Shown here piece by piece: positions 6,599 through 14,882 of a stretch of 14,956 bases of DNA. The position numbers and the translations under genes were made by a program. Under the pieces are notes generated by a model. The model was not told the origin of the DNA. It saw nothing but the letters and a program-made list of their open reading frames with translations, and made no database searches. Numbering within the stretch: the stretch's first letter is position 1; each line of letters starts with the position of its first letter. The stretch is from contig CASFLB010000019.1 in the NCBI GenBank assembly GCA_949295395.1, forward strand, positions 1-14,956, written 5' to 3'. Source of the DNA: an uncultured Pseudomonadota bacterium (GTDB lineage: Bacteria > Pseudomonadota > Alphaproteobacteria > RF32 > CAG-239).

Positions 6599-7833
6599 TG
6601 TTAAATTTTATTTGGGCGGCTTTTTTTATTGTTGGTTTTATTTGTGCGGTTTTTCGCTGTTTTTTTGTTGGTGACTTTCTTGTTTGGCAGGAACTCTCAA
6701 CGGCTTTGTTTGATACGGCGAAAACGGCTTTTCTGATCTCTATTAATCTGACGGGCGTTCTTTGTCTTTGGCTGGGAATGCTTAAAATTGCAGAAAAAGC
6801 TGGACTGACTAGTCTTTTAGCTCAAGCTCTTGCCCCTCTTTTTAGAAAAATTATGCCTGATGTTCCTCAAAATCATCCGGCTCTTGGCTCTATTGTTATG
6901 AATATGGCCGCCAATATGCTTGGGTTGGATAATGCTGCAACCCCTATGGGACTTAAAGCGATGGAGCAACTCCAAGAACTAAATCCCAAAAAAGATACGG
7001 CGTCTTCGGCTCAGGTTTTATTTATGGTTCTTAATGCTTCCGCCGTCACGCTTATTCCGATTACGATTTTGATGTATCGAGCTGAACTCGGTTCGGCTAA
7101 TCCCAGCGCTGTTTTTATTCCCATTTTATTTGCAACATCAGCATCAACGCTTGTCGGTTTTTTAGCCGTCTCATGGGTTCAAAAACTCCCGATTTTTAAT
7201 CGTGTTGTTCTCTCTTATTTATTAGGTTTTGCCGTCCTTGTCGGAGGTGCTGCCTTTTATTTTCTTTCTTTGCCAAGTGATGAGCGCTTTGTGCTTTCAT
7301 CTGCCACCAGTAATTTTTTGCTTATGTTTTTTATTTTGCTGTTTCTTGTGGTCGGCCTTATCAAAAAAATAAATGTTTACGAAACCTTTATTCTCGGGGC
7401 TAAAGAAGGCTTTGATGTTGCCGTTAAAATTATTCCTTACCTCGTGGCTATGCTTTGTGTTTTGGCGGTTTTTCGGACTTCCGGAGCCTTAGGTTTTCTT
7501 GTCGAATTTGTGCAATATATCTTTTCTTTCTTGGGATTTAATACTGATTTTGTTCCGGCCCTACCCACAGCCTTCATGAAACCTTTATCCGGCAGCGGCG
7601 CTCGCGCGATGATGATTGAAACTATGCAAGCCTACGGAGCAGACAGTTTTCCGGCTTTTGTCTCTTGTATCATTCAAGGCTCTACCGAAACGACCTTTTA
7701 TGTTTTGGCCGTCTATTTTGGGGCCGTAAAGATTTCAAAGACCGGGGCGGCTTTGCCTTGCGCTTTGTTAGCTGATTTTGCCGGAATTGTTACCGCTATT
7801 CTTTGTGGCTACGCTTTTTTTGTTCCGCTATAA
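6598..7833 (+). CDS. Fused SpmA-SpmB protein (nucleoside-recognition/Gate-like membrane protein)
   Basis: The 411-residue product joins SpmA (about 1-195) and SpmB (about 235-411), which are separate spore-maturation proteins in Bacillus. The SpmA half carries MNMAANMLGLDNAATPMGLK (101-120) and NASAVTLIPITILMYRAELG. The SpmB half carries LPTAFMKPLSGSGARAMMIE (322-341) and GSTETTFYVLAVYFG (361-375). Both belong to the Gate/nucleoside-recognition membrane fold (COG2715 and COG0700), with about eight to ten hydrophobic segments. Fused forms occur in non-sporulating Gram-negative bacteria, where the substrate is unknown, so neither nucleoside transport nor a spore role should be assumed. The start overlaps the previous stop (TGATG). 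The 3' end overlaps the convergent ZntB-like gene by 6 bases. Confidence 0.88.
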   Translation: MLNFIWAAFFIVGFICAVFRCFFVGDFLVWQELSTALFDTAKTAFLISINLTGVLCLWLGMLKIAEKAGLTSLLAQALAPLFRKIMPDVPQNHPALGSIVMNMAANMLGLDNAATPMGLKAMEQLQELNPKKDTASSAQVLFMVLNASAVTLIPITILMYRAELGSANPSAVFIPILFATSASTLVGFLAVSWVQKLPIFNRVVLSYLLGFAVLVGGAAFYFLSLPSDERFVLSSATSNFLLMFFILLFLVVGLIKKINVYETFILGAKEGFDVAVKIIPYLVAMLCVLAVFRTSGALGFLVEFVQYIFSFLGFNTDFVPALPTAFMKPLSGSGARAMMIETMQAYGADSFPAFVSCIIQGSTETTFYVLAVYFGAVKISKTGAALPCALLADFAGIVTAILCGYAFFVPL

Positions 7834-8829
7834 CCACTTTAATCTCTTCATAACAGCTACAACGATAATTGTAATCAGAATTAATAGCGCACAAACGGCG
7901 GCGAAGGCATATTCGTTTTCCGCAAACGGAATGCCTCTGACATTAATTCCGAGTAGCCCCGTTAATAAGGTTAAGGGAGTAAAGACAACCGTTACTATCG
8001 AAATTAGATACATAATTCGGGTCATGCTGATGCTTACCTTACTTTGCAATTCTTCATGAAAAACTGACATTTGGTCTCGACAGTAATCCAAATCTTCTAC
8101 CGCTTTGGTAATATCGTTATATATCTCTCGGATATCACTACGATCTTCTTCGCTTAAAGCCTCCCATTTATCGGTTTGCAGACTCATAAAAATTTCTTTC
8201 TGCGGTGCCGTATAGCGACGAATCGAAATAATATTTCTTCTCATATCACTAATCGTATCGCGCAAGGTAAAGTCACTTAACGCATCCGGATTAAGAACTC
8301 GCTCTTCTAAATCTGCCGTCTCTTCAATTAAATCAATCACAGCATCATTAATTCCATCGGTCAAATTTTGTGCTAATGTTAAAAATAACTGCATCGGACC
8401 GGTTGGGTGAAACTCGGCACTCGGAATCATCTCCAGCATATTGCTTATGGCTTTAAGCGGATTATGCGACAGAGTAATTACTCGTTTATGATCAACCCAA
8501 ACTCTTAGTGAAACCATATCCTCAGGATCGGCATTTGCATTATAATTTATGCCGCGCATAATTAAAACGATTCCATCATTTTTGTTTCGAAAATAGCGTG
8601 GACGCGTGCTATCATCACACATGGCTTCGGCAATGTCTTTCGGTATTTGACAGCGCTTTACCATAAATTTTTTTGCTTCGGGATTTTTATAATCCATATG
8701 ACGCCATATATAACGCGTATTTTCGCTTTCTGTTATTGGCTTTATGCCCATGGTTATGCGAGGCGACTGGCCGTCTTCAAACTCGACGACAAAAGACGGT
8801 GTGATGTTTTCTTTCGTATTTTTATTCAT
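7828..8829 (-). CDS. zntB: ZntB-like transporter of the CorA metal ion family
   Basis: The 333-residue product has a long cytoplasmic N-terminal domain and two C-terminal membrane helices (about 271-291 and 306-327). The loop between them reads GINVRGIP (294-301). The GIN triplet, in place of CorA's GMN, and the GINVxGIP context are typical of the ZntB branch, which moves zinc in Enterobacteriaceae; the metal here is inferred. The long helix (QTDKWEALSEEDRSDIREIY onward, from about 218) leads into the pore as in other CorA proteins. The Shine-Dalgarno overlaps the stop of the upstream lipoprotein gene (TAAGGGA) and only 12 bases separate the two genes, so they form one operon with coupled translation. 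The 3' end overlaps the SpmAB gene by 6 bases on the opposite strand. Confidence 0.87.
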   Translation of the reverse strand: MNKNTKENITPSFVVEFEDGQSPRITMGIKPITESENTRYIWRHMDYKNPEAKKFMVKRCQIPKDIAEAMCDDSTRPRYFRNKNDGIVLIMRGINYNANADPEDMVSLRVWVDHKRVITLSHNPLKAISNMLEMIPSAEFHPTGPMQLFLTLAQNLTDGINDAVIDLIEETADLEERVLNPDALSDFTLRDTISDMRRNIISIRRYTAPQKEIFMSLQTDKWEALSEEDRSDIREIYNDITKAVEDLDYCRDQMSVFHEELQSKVSISMTRIMYLISIVTVVFTPLTLLTGLLGINVRGIPFAENEYAFAAVCALLILITIIVVAVMKRLKWL

Positions 8830-8841
8830 AGTTTCTTTCCC

Positions 8842-10107
8842 TTATTCTTTTAATTGTCTTATTTGGCACTTTTGGCTTACGTCGTTATCTGCGTTTTGGT
8901 TTTGCCATTGAATTCCGTGAGCTATGATATCAATCACGCGTTCATCATTATCATATTCTGTGTGCGCGGCTACGGGATTTACAACGCCAACACCAAAGGC
9001 GGATATAACATCGGCGATGTTAATTTCAATATTGGTTACCGATGGGCATATTCGCGAATCGATATATTCATCAACAAACTCTTGCGGTATGCCGTAACTG
9101 AGTAAATCATTCGGATCGGAAAAAGCGATAATCTTCACTTCTTTGAAAACGCGTTGATTATAGCGTTTGCCTCTTTTGTGGCAATAATCCTTTATCGCAT
9201 TGGTCACATTTGGTTTGGGGCGACCAATTTGCAAAAGCGGAAGCTGGTTGGCCAGCATAAAAACCGTTATTTCTTTTTGCCGAAGCATTTTTATGATTTG
9301 TTCGGCTTCTTCGGCGTTTGGAGAATCGGGATTGACTTTTAGATTTGAAATTTCATCGGCAACATCAATCACGCTATCTAATAAAATTCGACTTCCTAAA
9401 GAGTGGGTTATATAAACAATGTTTTCGCGGCTTAAATCCTTAATCTGGTTATATGATGAAACACGGCAGACGTCGCGCTCTTTGTCTTGCAGGTTTTCCC
9501 AATTTGAACTTAGCATCCAACATGTTGCTTCCTTTGCCGCGTTTAAGATTTGTTGTTTATCATCAACCAAATAAATCATTGGATCTGGAACGGTATCGTT
9601 CAAAAAAGTTTTCATGGAGCGGTTAAATACGGCTCTTTTATAACCATATTCGTCTGAATCATCATATTCTAATATTTTTTTCTCTCGTGCGGTTATGCTT
9701 GACCAAGTTAGCTCATAAAAGATAACCGTTTTTTTCAAATCTTCACTTTGCATACGGGTCACACGCAAATTACCGATTTCGTCTTTTTTGTTCTGAGGAT
9801 CAATTAAGGTAATATTTTTATCATTTTTTGACCATACTGTTAGATTAAGCGCTTTTGATAAATTATCCTTCATTCTGGCCGCATAACCTTCTTTATGGGT
9901 TCCGACCCCGTGAATCATCATCACCTTTACGACATCACCTTTCTCAAGATAATCATCTAACCCCAAAAAATCTGAACCCGTAATTTCACAGCGACGCGTG
10001 TCTTGAGGATTATCTTTTTCAATCAATGCACTAGCTACACCTTTTCCAAAAGACTCGCAGCCTCCCAGTGCCAGGATTATCCCCAATATGCCCAATAGCT
10101 TTTTCAT
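8842..10107 (-). CDS. Lipoprotein with alpha/beta-hydrolase fold
   Basis: The 421-residue product starts with a lipoprotein signal peptide (MKKLLGILGIILALGGC, lipid-modified Cys17), so it is probably membrane-anchored outside the cytoplasm. A serine-hydrolase layout follows. VMMIHGVGTH (62-71) would supply the oxyanion hole. ITHSLGSR (233-240) holds the likely nucleophile Ser236, with Thr in place of the usual first Gly of GxSxG. FSDPNDLLSYG (329-339) contains the likely acid, and NPVAAHTEY (377-385) the likely His382. The family is lipase/esterase-like; the substrate is unknown. Several cysteines after Cys17 (for example 40, 196, 214, 309) would fit disulfides. AAGGAAAG precedes the ATG, and a promoter is seen at 10165-10137. 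It is the first gene of a two-gene operon with the ZntB-like transporter. Confidence 0.82.
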   Translation of the reverse strand: MKKLLGILGIILALGGCESFGKGVASALIEKDNPQDTRRCEITGSDFLGLDDYLEKGDVVKVMMIHGVGTHKEGYAARMKDNLSKALNLTVWSKNDKNITLIDPQNKKDEIGNLRVTRMQSEDLKKTVIFYELTWSSITAREKKILEYDDSDEYGYKRAVFNRSMKTFLNDTVPDPMIYLVDDKQQILNAAKEATCWMLSSNWENLQDKERDVCRVSSYNQIKDLSRENIVYITHSLGSRILLDSVIDVADEISNLKVNPDSPNAEEAEQIIKMLRQKEITVFMLANQLPLLQIGRPKPNVTNAIKDYCHKRGKRYNQRVFKEVKIIAFSDPNDLLSYGIPQEFVDEYIDSRICPSVTNIEINIADVISAFGVGVVNPVAAHTEYDNDERVIDIIAHGIQWQNQNADNDVSQKCQIRQLKE

Positions 10108-10136
10108 TTTTTCTTTCCTTGTCTTATTCTTTTGTT

Positions 10137-10165
10137 ATATTATGTTATTCGGATTTAACTTTCAA
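10137..10165 (-). promoter_or_regulatory. Promoter of the hydrolase-ZntB operon
   Basis: On the minus strand TTGAAA (10165-10160) and TAATAT (10142-10137) are separated by 17 bases. Transcription should start near 10130, about 23 bases before the ATG at 10107. The box lies in the 85-base gap shared with the divergent dtd gene, for which I see no equally good promoter. Confidence 0.55.
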
Positions 10166-10192
10166 CTCTTATTATCGGATAGGGATTCTTTC

Positions 10193-10651
10193 ATGAAAGC
10201 TTTAGTTCAGCGCGTTCTACAAGCCTCCGTTACCGTGAATGGAGAGCTTGTTTCAAGTATTGACAAAGGTTTTCTTGTTTTTTTCGGGGTCGAAAAAGGC
10301 GATACCTTAAAGCAGGTGGATTTTCTTGCTCATAAAATTGCCGCGTTGCGTATTTTTGAAGATGAAAACGGAAAAATGAATCTTAATCTTTCCGATGTGG
10401 GCGGAAGTGTTTTGCTTGTTTCTCAGTTTACACTGGCTGCCGATACTTCTCGAGGAAATCGGCCAGGGTTTGATAATGCGGCCTCGTCAGACATCGCTCA
10501 AAATCTTTATCTGGCTATGGCTGAAAAGCTTCGGGCTTATAATCTTTGTGTTCAAACCGGTATTTTTCAAGCCGATATGAAAGTCTCCTTAATCAACGAT
10601 GGACCGGCAACGTTTCTGCTTGAAAAAAAAGGAGATCTTCTTAATGCTTGA
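10193..10651 (+). CDS. dtd: D-aminoacyl-tRNA deacylase (DTD)
   Basis: DTD hydrolyses D-amino acids (and glycine mischarged on tRNA-Ala) from tRNA, a proofreading step in the cytoplasm. At 152 residues the size matches the family (about 145-150). The start MKALVQRVLQASVTVNG is typical. The two active-site cross-subunit motifs are present: SQFTLAAD (family SQFTL) and NDGPATF (family N-x-GP-V/A-T). GNRPGF corresponds to the family GxRPxF. The enzyme uses main-chain contacts, so no catalytic side chain is expected. AGGGA (10181-10185) lies 7 bases before the ATG at 10193. The frame is open to 10088, but that extension crosses the neighbouring lipoprotein start. The 3' end overlaps the next gene by 8 bases. 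Confidence 0.95.
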   Translation: MKALVQRVLQASVTVNGELVSSIDKGFLVFFGVEKGDTLKQVDFLAHKIAALRIFEDENGKMNLNLSDVGGSVLLVSQFTLAADTSRGNRPGFDNAASSDIAQNLYLAMAEKLRAYNLCVQTGIFQADMKVSLINDGPATFLLEKKGDLLNA

Positions 10652-11441
10652 TGAGGAAGAAGAGTTGTCTTTGGCGTATGAACCGCCGCTTTCGCCTCTT
10701 GATATTTCGGTTTTATGGAATCGACTTATCCGTCTTGAGTTTTCAGACAAGGCCTCGCTCCTTGCCTTTGAGCAAGATCTTTACCGCGCTTTTAAAGTGT
10801 TTCCGAATAATGGTGCTTACTCCATTTTGATGCTTCAAATTCAGCTTATGCTTGGCAATCTTGAGCGCGCTCGCTCTTTAGCCTATCGTATTTGGGAACA
10901 AGGCGGCGATATTCCTTCCCAAATAAAATTGCTCTATTTGCAAAATCTTCTTTCTCTTAACTTGCCTGAAATGGCTCAAGAACTTGCTTATTCCTTTCTC
11001 CAAGATATTGATAATTTACCGATTGAACTTTATTTGCCTCTTCTTAATTATGGTTTTGCCTTTCAAGATAAAGATGTCTTGGAAATTTTGGCTGCGCGAA
11101 TCGAAGACAAGGAGGAAGGTCCTCTTTGGACCATAATTGATTTTTGCGCGCAACATAACTATTGGCCTGTGCTTAAGGCTTTTCATAAAGTTATCTTTCA
11201 GACGTTATCTTTGTGTTTAGCCGATTATCGTGTTTTCTTTGATACGGTTGAGGAAAAAACTCGCCTTAATTTCAGGTTTTCGGTTCTTAAAGGCGCTGAT
11301 GATTTTGAGGCAAAGATTCATCGTCTTATTATGGATTTTAGCCAAGAACACCATCTTCCTATTTATGACAGTATAGCCTTTTCTTTGGAAGATATTACTC
11401 ATCATCCTCGGTTGGATACGGCGTTTTTACCGGCGTTATAA
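10644..11441 (+). CDS. Alpha-helical repeat (TPR-like) protein, unknown (265 aa)
   Basis: The protein looks all-helical and cytoplasmic, with neither signal peptide nor membrane segment. Residues about 45-135 contain degenerate TPR-like helix pairs (for example NNGAYSILMLQIQLMLGNLE followed by ARSLAYRIWEQGG, and LQNLLSLNLPEMAQELAYSF). An acidic start (MLDEEEELS) and an unrecognised C-terminal part follow the same style. It may be a protein-interaction adaptor; the function is not identifiable. GGAG (10631-10634) lies 9 bases before the ATG, and the start overlaps the dtd stop by 8 bases, so the two genes are coupled. The last 47 bases overlap the convergent gene at 11395-12516. Confidence 0.75.
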   Translation: MLDEEEELSLAYEPPLSPLDISVLWNRLIRLEFSDKASLLAFEQDLYRAFKVFPNNGAYSILMLQIQLMLGNLERARSLAYRIWEQGGDIPSQIKLLYLQNLLSLNLPEMAQELAYSFLQDIDNLPIELYLPLLNYGFAFQDKDVLEILAARIEDKEEGPLWTIIDFCAQHNYWPVLKAFHKVIFQTLSLCLADYRVFFDTVEEKTRLNFRFSVLKGADDFEAKIHRLIMDFSQEHHLPIYDSIAFSLEDITHHPRLDTAFLPAL

Positions 11442-12516
11442 CGGAGGGCAAGCCATAGCTTGATTTTTCTTTTGGATATTTTTTGCGGATATAGGTTTCC
11501 ATACCTAGCTGAAGTTCTTCACATGAATTTTCCAAAAGTTTTTTCATAAGCTTATAGGCGACGTCTTGCTCTCCGTCTTCTTTTCCATAAACTACAAAGC
11601 GATTTTGATGTTCGGTATAGCTTTTTCCGCTATCGGTATAAACCAATTCTAAAGCGGTAACCATTTGCAAGCGATTGTTTTCACCGTCAACTTCATCGAC
11701 TTTAGCGCGCAATATTTTGGGGTGCAAAATAAAATCAGCCGTTTCAGGTTTTTCCGTAATTAAAAATCCTTTCTGCCCTGAAAACCAATTTTTTACAATT
11801 GCTGAATAATAGTCCGAAGAAGAACCGTCAAAAAACTCTGTCGCGGCAACATAAATCAGCCCTTCTTTGGGCGTCAGCTTTTCTTGAGAGAGAGGTGCTT
11901 GTTCTTCTTTTGGGGCTACCGTTTCCTTAATCTCGGCTTGAGGAACTTGCTCCGCTGAAGGCTCTGCATAAACAATCTCTTTATCGGCCAAAGCTTCTTT
12001 TTGATGTTCTTCAAATTTTTCGGTTGCTTGATCCAGCACTTGCGTTACGGCTTGTGATAAATCCGCCGCTTTATCGGCTGTTTCATCAGTCAATTCCTCT
12101 TGTTTAGTCTGCCGTTCAAAACTCTCATTTATTCCTTGAATAAGATTTTGACCACTGACATAACCTTTGACCTCAACGCAAATTTGTTCGGCCGATTGTT
12201 CCGTTGTCTGAGCCACAACATCTTCAAGATAATTATCGACGATGCCATAAACCATAACATTGAAATCGTGCGAATCGAGTTCTTCCTTATAGCTTTTTAA
12301 GCTTTCTAACCCACTTACCGCTTTAAATGATGCTGCATCGATAGCCCGCACGCGTGCGCTTGACAGCGTTTCATCGCTTTTTATCGGCTCGCAAGACTGC
12401 GCTTTTACTTCTTGCGACGGAAGTTCCTCTGCCTTGAGCGATTGTACGTATCCCAAGACAAAGATGCCGGCTAAGGCTTGATATAAAAAACAATATGTCG
12501 TTCGTCCTTTTCTCAT
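11395..12516 (-). CDS. Exported protein with FlgT/LPP20-like N-terminal domain, unknown
   Basis: The 373-residue form starts with a signal peptide (MRKGRTTYCFLYQALAGIFV then a site near QSLKA/EE, about residue 29), so it should reach the periplasm. Residues about 52-120 (ARVRAIDAASFKAV to ICVEVKGYVS) have the length and layout of FlgT-N/LPP20-type domains of periplasmic proteins; this is a pattern match only. Residues about 130-216 are acidic, Glu/Gln/Ala-rich and probably a coiled or disordered linker. A folded C-terminal domain (217-350) starts GLIYVAATEFFDG. The gene has no clear Shine-Dalgarno. The ATG at 12516 gives a normal signal peptide; an in-frame ATG at 12552 would add 12 polar residues and is possible. 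TATAAT occurs only 8 bases before the ATG at 12516, without a matching -35. Confidence 0.72.
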   Translation of the reverse strand: MRKGRTTYCFLYQALAGIFVLGYVQSLKAEELPSQEVKAQSCEPIKSDETLSSARVRAIDAASFKAVSGLESLKSYKEELDSHDFNVMVYGIVDNYLEDVVAQTTEQSAEQICVEVKGYVSGQNLIQGINESFERQTKQEELTDETADKAADLSQAVTQVLDQATEKFEEHQKEALADKEIVYAEPSAEQVPQAEIKETVAPKEEQAPLSQEKLTPKEGLIYVAATEFFDGSSSDYYSAIVKNWFSGQKGFLITEKPETADFILHPKILRAKVDEVDGENNRLQMVTALELVYTDSGKSYTEHQNRFVVYGKEDGEQDVAYKLMKKLLENSCEELQLGMETYIRKKYPKEKSSYGLPSVITPVKTPYPTEDDE

Positions 12517-12575
12517 GTTTTTTATTATATCTTCATTTTTTTGACTTCTCATTATTTTTTTTAGTTATTCACTCA

Positions 12576-12603
12576 TTGCTTTTTTTTTATTCTATGCTAA
12601 ATT
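12576..12603 (+). promoter_or_regulatory. Possible promoter of the DUF1294-msbA pair
   Basis: TTGCTT (12576-12581), a 16-base spacer and TAAATT (12598-12603), with TGC before the -10 hexamer, form an extended -10 candidate. The start would be near 12610, about 25 bases before the ATG at 12635. The hexamers are imperfect, so this is tentative. It resembles two other candidates in the window in having TGC before the -10 box. Confidence 0.4.
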
Positions 12604-12634
12604 GGGGTGTCTTTTTTTTGAAAGAGGGTCTTTT

Positions 12635-13072
12635 ATGGTTTTAACTTTTTCGGCGATTTTGGCTGCCTTGCTTTTTCTGTTTCGCCCTTTGCAACGCAAC
12701 CGTTTCTTTATTCTTCATGCGGTTCTTATTATTGGTAGTGCTTATTTTGTTGAAACCCATTTTTTTAAGGTAACGCCATTTGTGCCTAAAACTTTTTTGC
12801 TGTTTTTGGTTTTTCAGCTTATCTCTATTAATTTAGTGACAATTATTGCTTACGGTGTTGATAAACGCGCCGCCATTAATGGCTCTTGGCGTGTTCCTGA
12901 AGCTCAGCTTCATAGTCTTGAACTTCTTGGAGGATGGTGTGGTGCTTTTTTGGCTCAAAAACTTTTCCATCACAAAACTAAAAAGAAAAGTTTTCGGGCC
13001 GTTTTTTGGCTTATGCTCTTTTTTCAATTGATTTTCATTTGGTTTATCTTGTCTTATCTTAGATTATTATAG
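12635..13072 (+). CDS. DUF1294 family inner-membrane protein
   Basis: The 145-residue product has four hydrophobic segments (about 2-17, 25-40, 52-72 and 121-140). The DUF1294 signature lies between segments 3 and 4: YGVDKRAA (73-80), WRVPEAQLHSLELLGGWCGA (85-104) and FHHKTKKKSFR (111-121). Family members are small membrane proteins of unknown function, sometimes fused to a cold-shock domain, which is absent here. AGAGGG (12623-12628) lies 6 bases before the ATG at 12635; the frame is open to a TTG at 12602, where start signals are worse. The stop is 22 bases upstream of msbA, so the two genes are probably co-transcribed. Confidence 0.88.
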   Translation: MVLTFSAILAALLFLFRPLQRNRFFILHAVLIIGSAYFVETHFFKVTPFVPKTFLLFLVFQLISINLVTIIAYGVDKRAAINGSWRVPEAQLHSLELLGGWCGAFLAQKLFHHKTKKKSFRAVFWLMLFFQLIFIWFILSYLRLL

Positions 13073-13094
13073 CCTATTTTGAGGATTTGAACTT

Positions 13095-14882
13095 ATGTCT
13101 TATGATTTTTCGGCGGAAGCTCCAAAACTTAAATTTTCGGATTACTACAAAAAAATGTGGCCCTATGTGAAACCTTATTGGGTTCGCGCTTTGTTGGCCG
13201 TGCTTATCAGTATTCCTATCGGAGCTCTCGACTCTGTTGTGGCCTTGGCTCTCAAGCCCTATATGGATATTGTTTTGGTTGATAAATCCGCACAATCTCC
13301 AGCTTATATTCCGCTGCTTATTGTGGCGTTTACCTCTGTTCAAGGTTTTTTGAACTATTTTGCAACCTATCTTAACACTTGGGTCGGAACAAAAATTGAT
13401 CAAAATATTAAACGCGATTTATTCAAAAAACTCTTATCTTTGGAAGCGGCTTTTTTTGATAAACATAATTCAGGTTTTGTTCTCCAGCGCTTTAGCACCG
13501 ATGCGACCACAGCTTGCACCGGTCTGCTCGAAAACCTTAAGGTTTTTGTTTCTCGCTTTTTCTCTTCTCTTTCGCTTATTGGGGTTCTTATTTATAATTC
13601 ATGGCAGCTTTCCATTATTGCTATTACCATTTTGCTCGGGGCTTTGTTGCCTTTGGCTTCTGTCCGTCGCAAAATTAAAGATCTTGTCAAAAAAAATGTT
13701 GAAGAAAACTCTCGCATTTTTATGAATTATAACGAAGTTTATGCCGGAAACAAAACCATTGCTGCCTATAATCTTCAGCAACGCGAATTCTCAAGTTTTG
13801 ATAAAATTTTAAATGTCATGTTTAAGCTGGCTGTTAAAATGGTACAAAAAGTCGGGTGGATGACACCGGCTATGCATGTTATTGTCTCTATCGGTATCGG
13901 TGCCGTTATCGGTTATGGAAGTTTTTTAATTGTCAGCGGTGATATTACCAGCGGAAATTTTGTCTCCTTCATTACGGCGCTTGTTCTGCTTTATACTCCG
14001 ATTAAATCTATGGGAAAAAATTATCAAGCGGTTCAACTGTCCTTTTTGGCAATTGAACGTGTGGCTGAAATTCTTGATGTTAAGCCTCAAATTTATAATT
14101 CGCCTCAGGCTAAAACTTTGGAAAATATCTCAAAAAATATTTCTTTTGAACATGTTGATTTTTCCTATACCCCCGACAAACCTGTTCTTAAAGATATTTG
14201 TTTTACTGTTCCAACGGGTAAAACTATTGCCTTTGTGGGAAATTCCGGCGGTGGAAAAAGCACTTTGGTTAACCTTTTGCCGCGCTTTTATGATGTTTGT
14301 GGCGGCGCCATTAAATTTGACGGTGTTGATATTCGAAACTTTACGCTCGAATCGTTACGCAATGCCATATCTGTTGTTTTTCAAGATAATTTTGTTTTTT
14401 CAGGAACTATTCGTGATAACATTTTGGTCGGCAATGAAAATGCTTCGGAAGAAGATATTCAAAAAGCCCTTAAAATGGCTCATCTTGACAAGTTTGTTTA
14501 TGGCCTTGAAAAAGGTCTTGATACTGATGTCGGTGAAAAAGGAACCTTGCTCTCCGGCGGACAACGGCAACGGCTGGCTATTGCTCGCGCCTTTTTAAAA
14601 AATTCGCAAATTGTGGTTCTTGATGAAGCCACCTCGGCTCTTGATAACAAGGCCGAAGCTATGGTTCAAAAAGCTATTGATAATCTGATGAAAGATCGGA
14701 CTGTCTTTGTGATTGCTCATCGACTTTCAACCGTTCAAAACGCTGATATGATTATGGTTGTTAATGATGGTCAAATTGTTGAACAAGGAAGGCATGAAGA
14801 TTTACTTAACATCGAAAATGGCGCTTATCGAGCTTTATACAACGCTCAATTCAAAAATAAAAAAAGTAACCCACCGGCTTAG
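13095..14882 (+). CDS. msbA: MsbA-type lipid A/phospholipid flippase, ABC exporter
   Basis: This is a 595-residue half-transporter with a membrane domain fused to an ATPase; it dimerises in the inner membrane and flips lipid A precursors or related lipids. Membrane helices occupy about residues 28-310. The nucleotide-binding domain (about 345-580) has Walker A GNSGGGKST (382-390), Q-loop Gln430 in VVFQDN, ABC signature LSGGQ (486-490), Walker B IVVLDE (506-511) and H-loop His542 in AHRLST. All catalytic residues are present. GAGGA (13081-13085) precedes the ATG. The last codons (NPPA and the TAG stop) lie in a GC-rich hairpin belonging to the apparent mobile-element end at the window edge, so the original C-terminal tip and stop may have been replaced. 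MsbA is the best call, but other lipid or peptide exporters of this subfamily share these motifs. Confidence 0.85.
   Translation: MSYDFSAEAPKLKFSDYYKKMWPYVKPYWVRALLAVLISIPIGALDSVVALALKPYMDIVLVDKSAQSPAYIPLLIVAFTSVQGFLNYFATYLNTWVGTKIDQNIKRDLFKKLLSLEAAFFDKHNSGFVLQRFSTDATTACTGLLENLKVFVSRFFSSLSLIGVLIYNSWQLSIIAITILLGALLPLASVRRKIKDLVKKNVEENSRIFMNYNEVYAGNKTIAAYNLQQREFSSFDKILNVMFKLAVKMVQKVGWMTPAMHVIVSIGIGAVIGYGSFLIVSGDITSGNFVSFITALVLLYTPIKSMGKNYQAVQLSFLAIERVAEILDVKPQIYNSPQAKTLENISKNISFEHVDFSYTPDKPVLKDICFTVPTGKTIAFVGNSGGGKSTLVNLLPRFYDVCGGAIKFDGVDIRNFTLESLRNAISVVFQDNFVFSGTIRDNILVGNENASEEDIQKALKMAHLDKFVYGLEKGLDTDVGEKGTLLSGGQRQRLAIARAFLKNSQIVVLDEATSALDNKAEAMVQKAIDNLMKDRTVFVIAHRLSTVQNADMIMVVNDGQIVEQGRHEDLLNIENGAYRALYNAQFKNKKSNPPA

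Noticed and set aside
12524..12529. TATAAT just before the ATG at 12516 as promoter of a leaderless transcript
   Set aside because: No -35 match lies at 16-18 bases upstream, and TATAAT is frequent by chance in AT-rich spacers. It is mentioned in the gene entry only.
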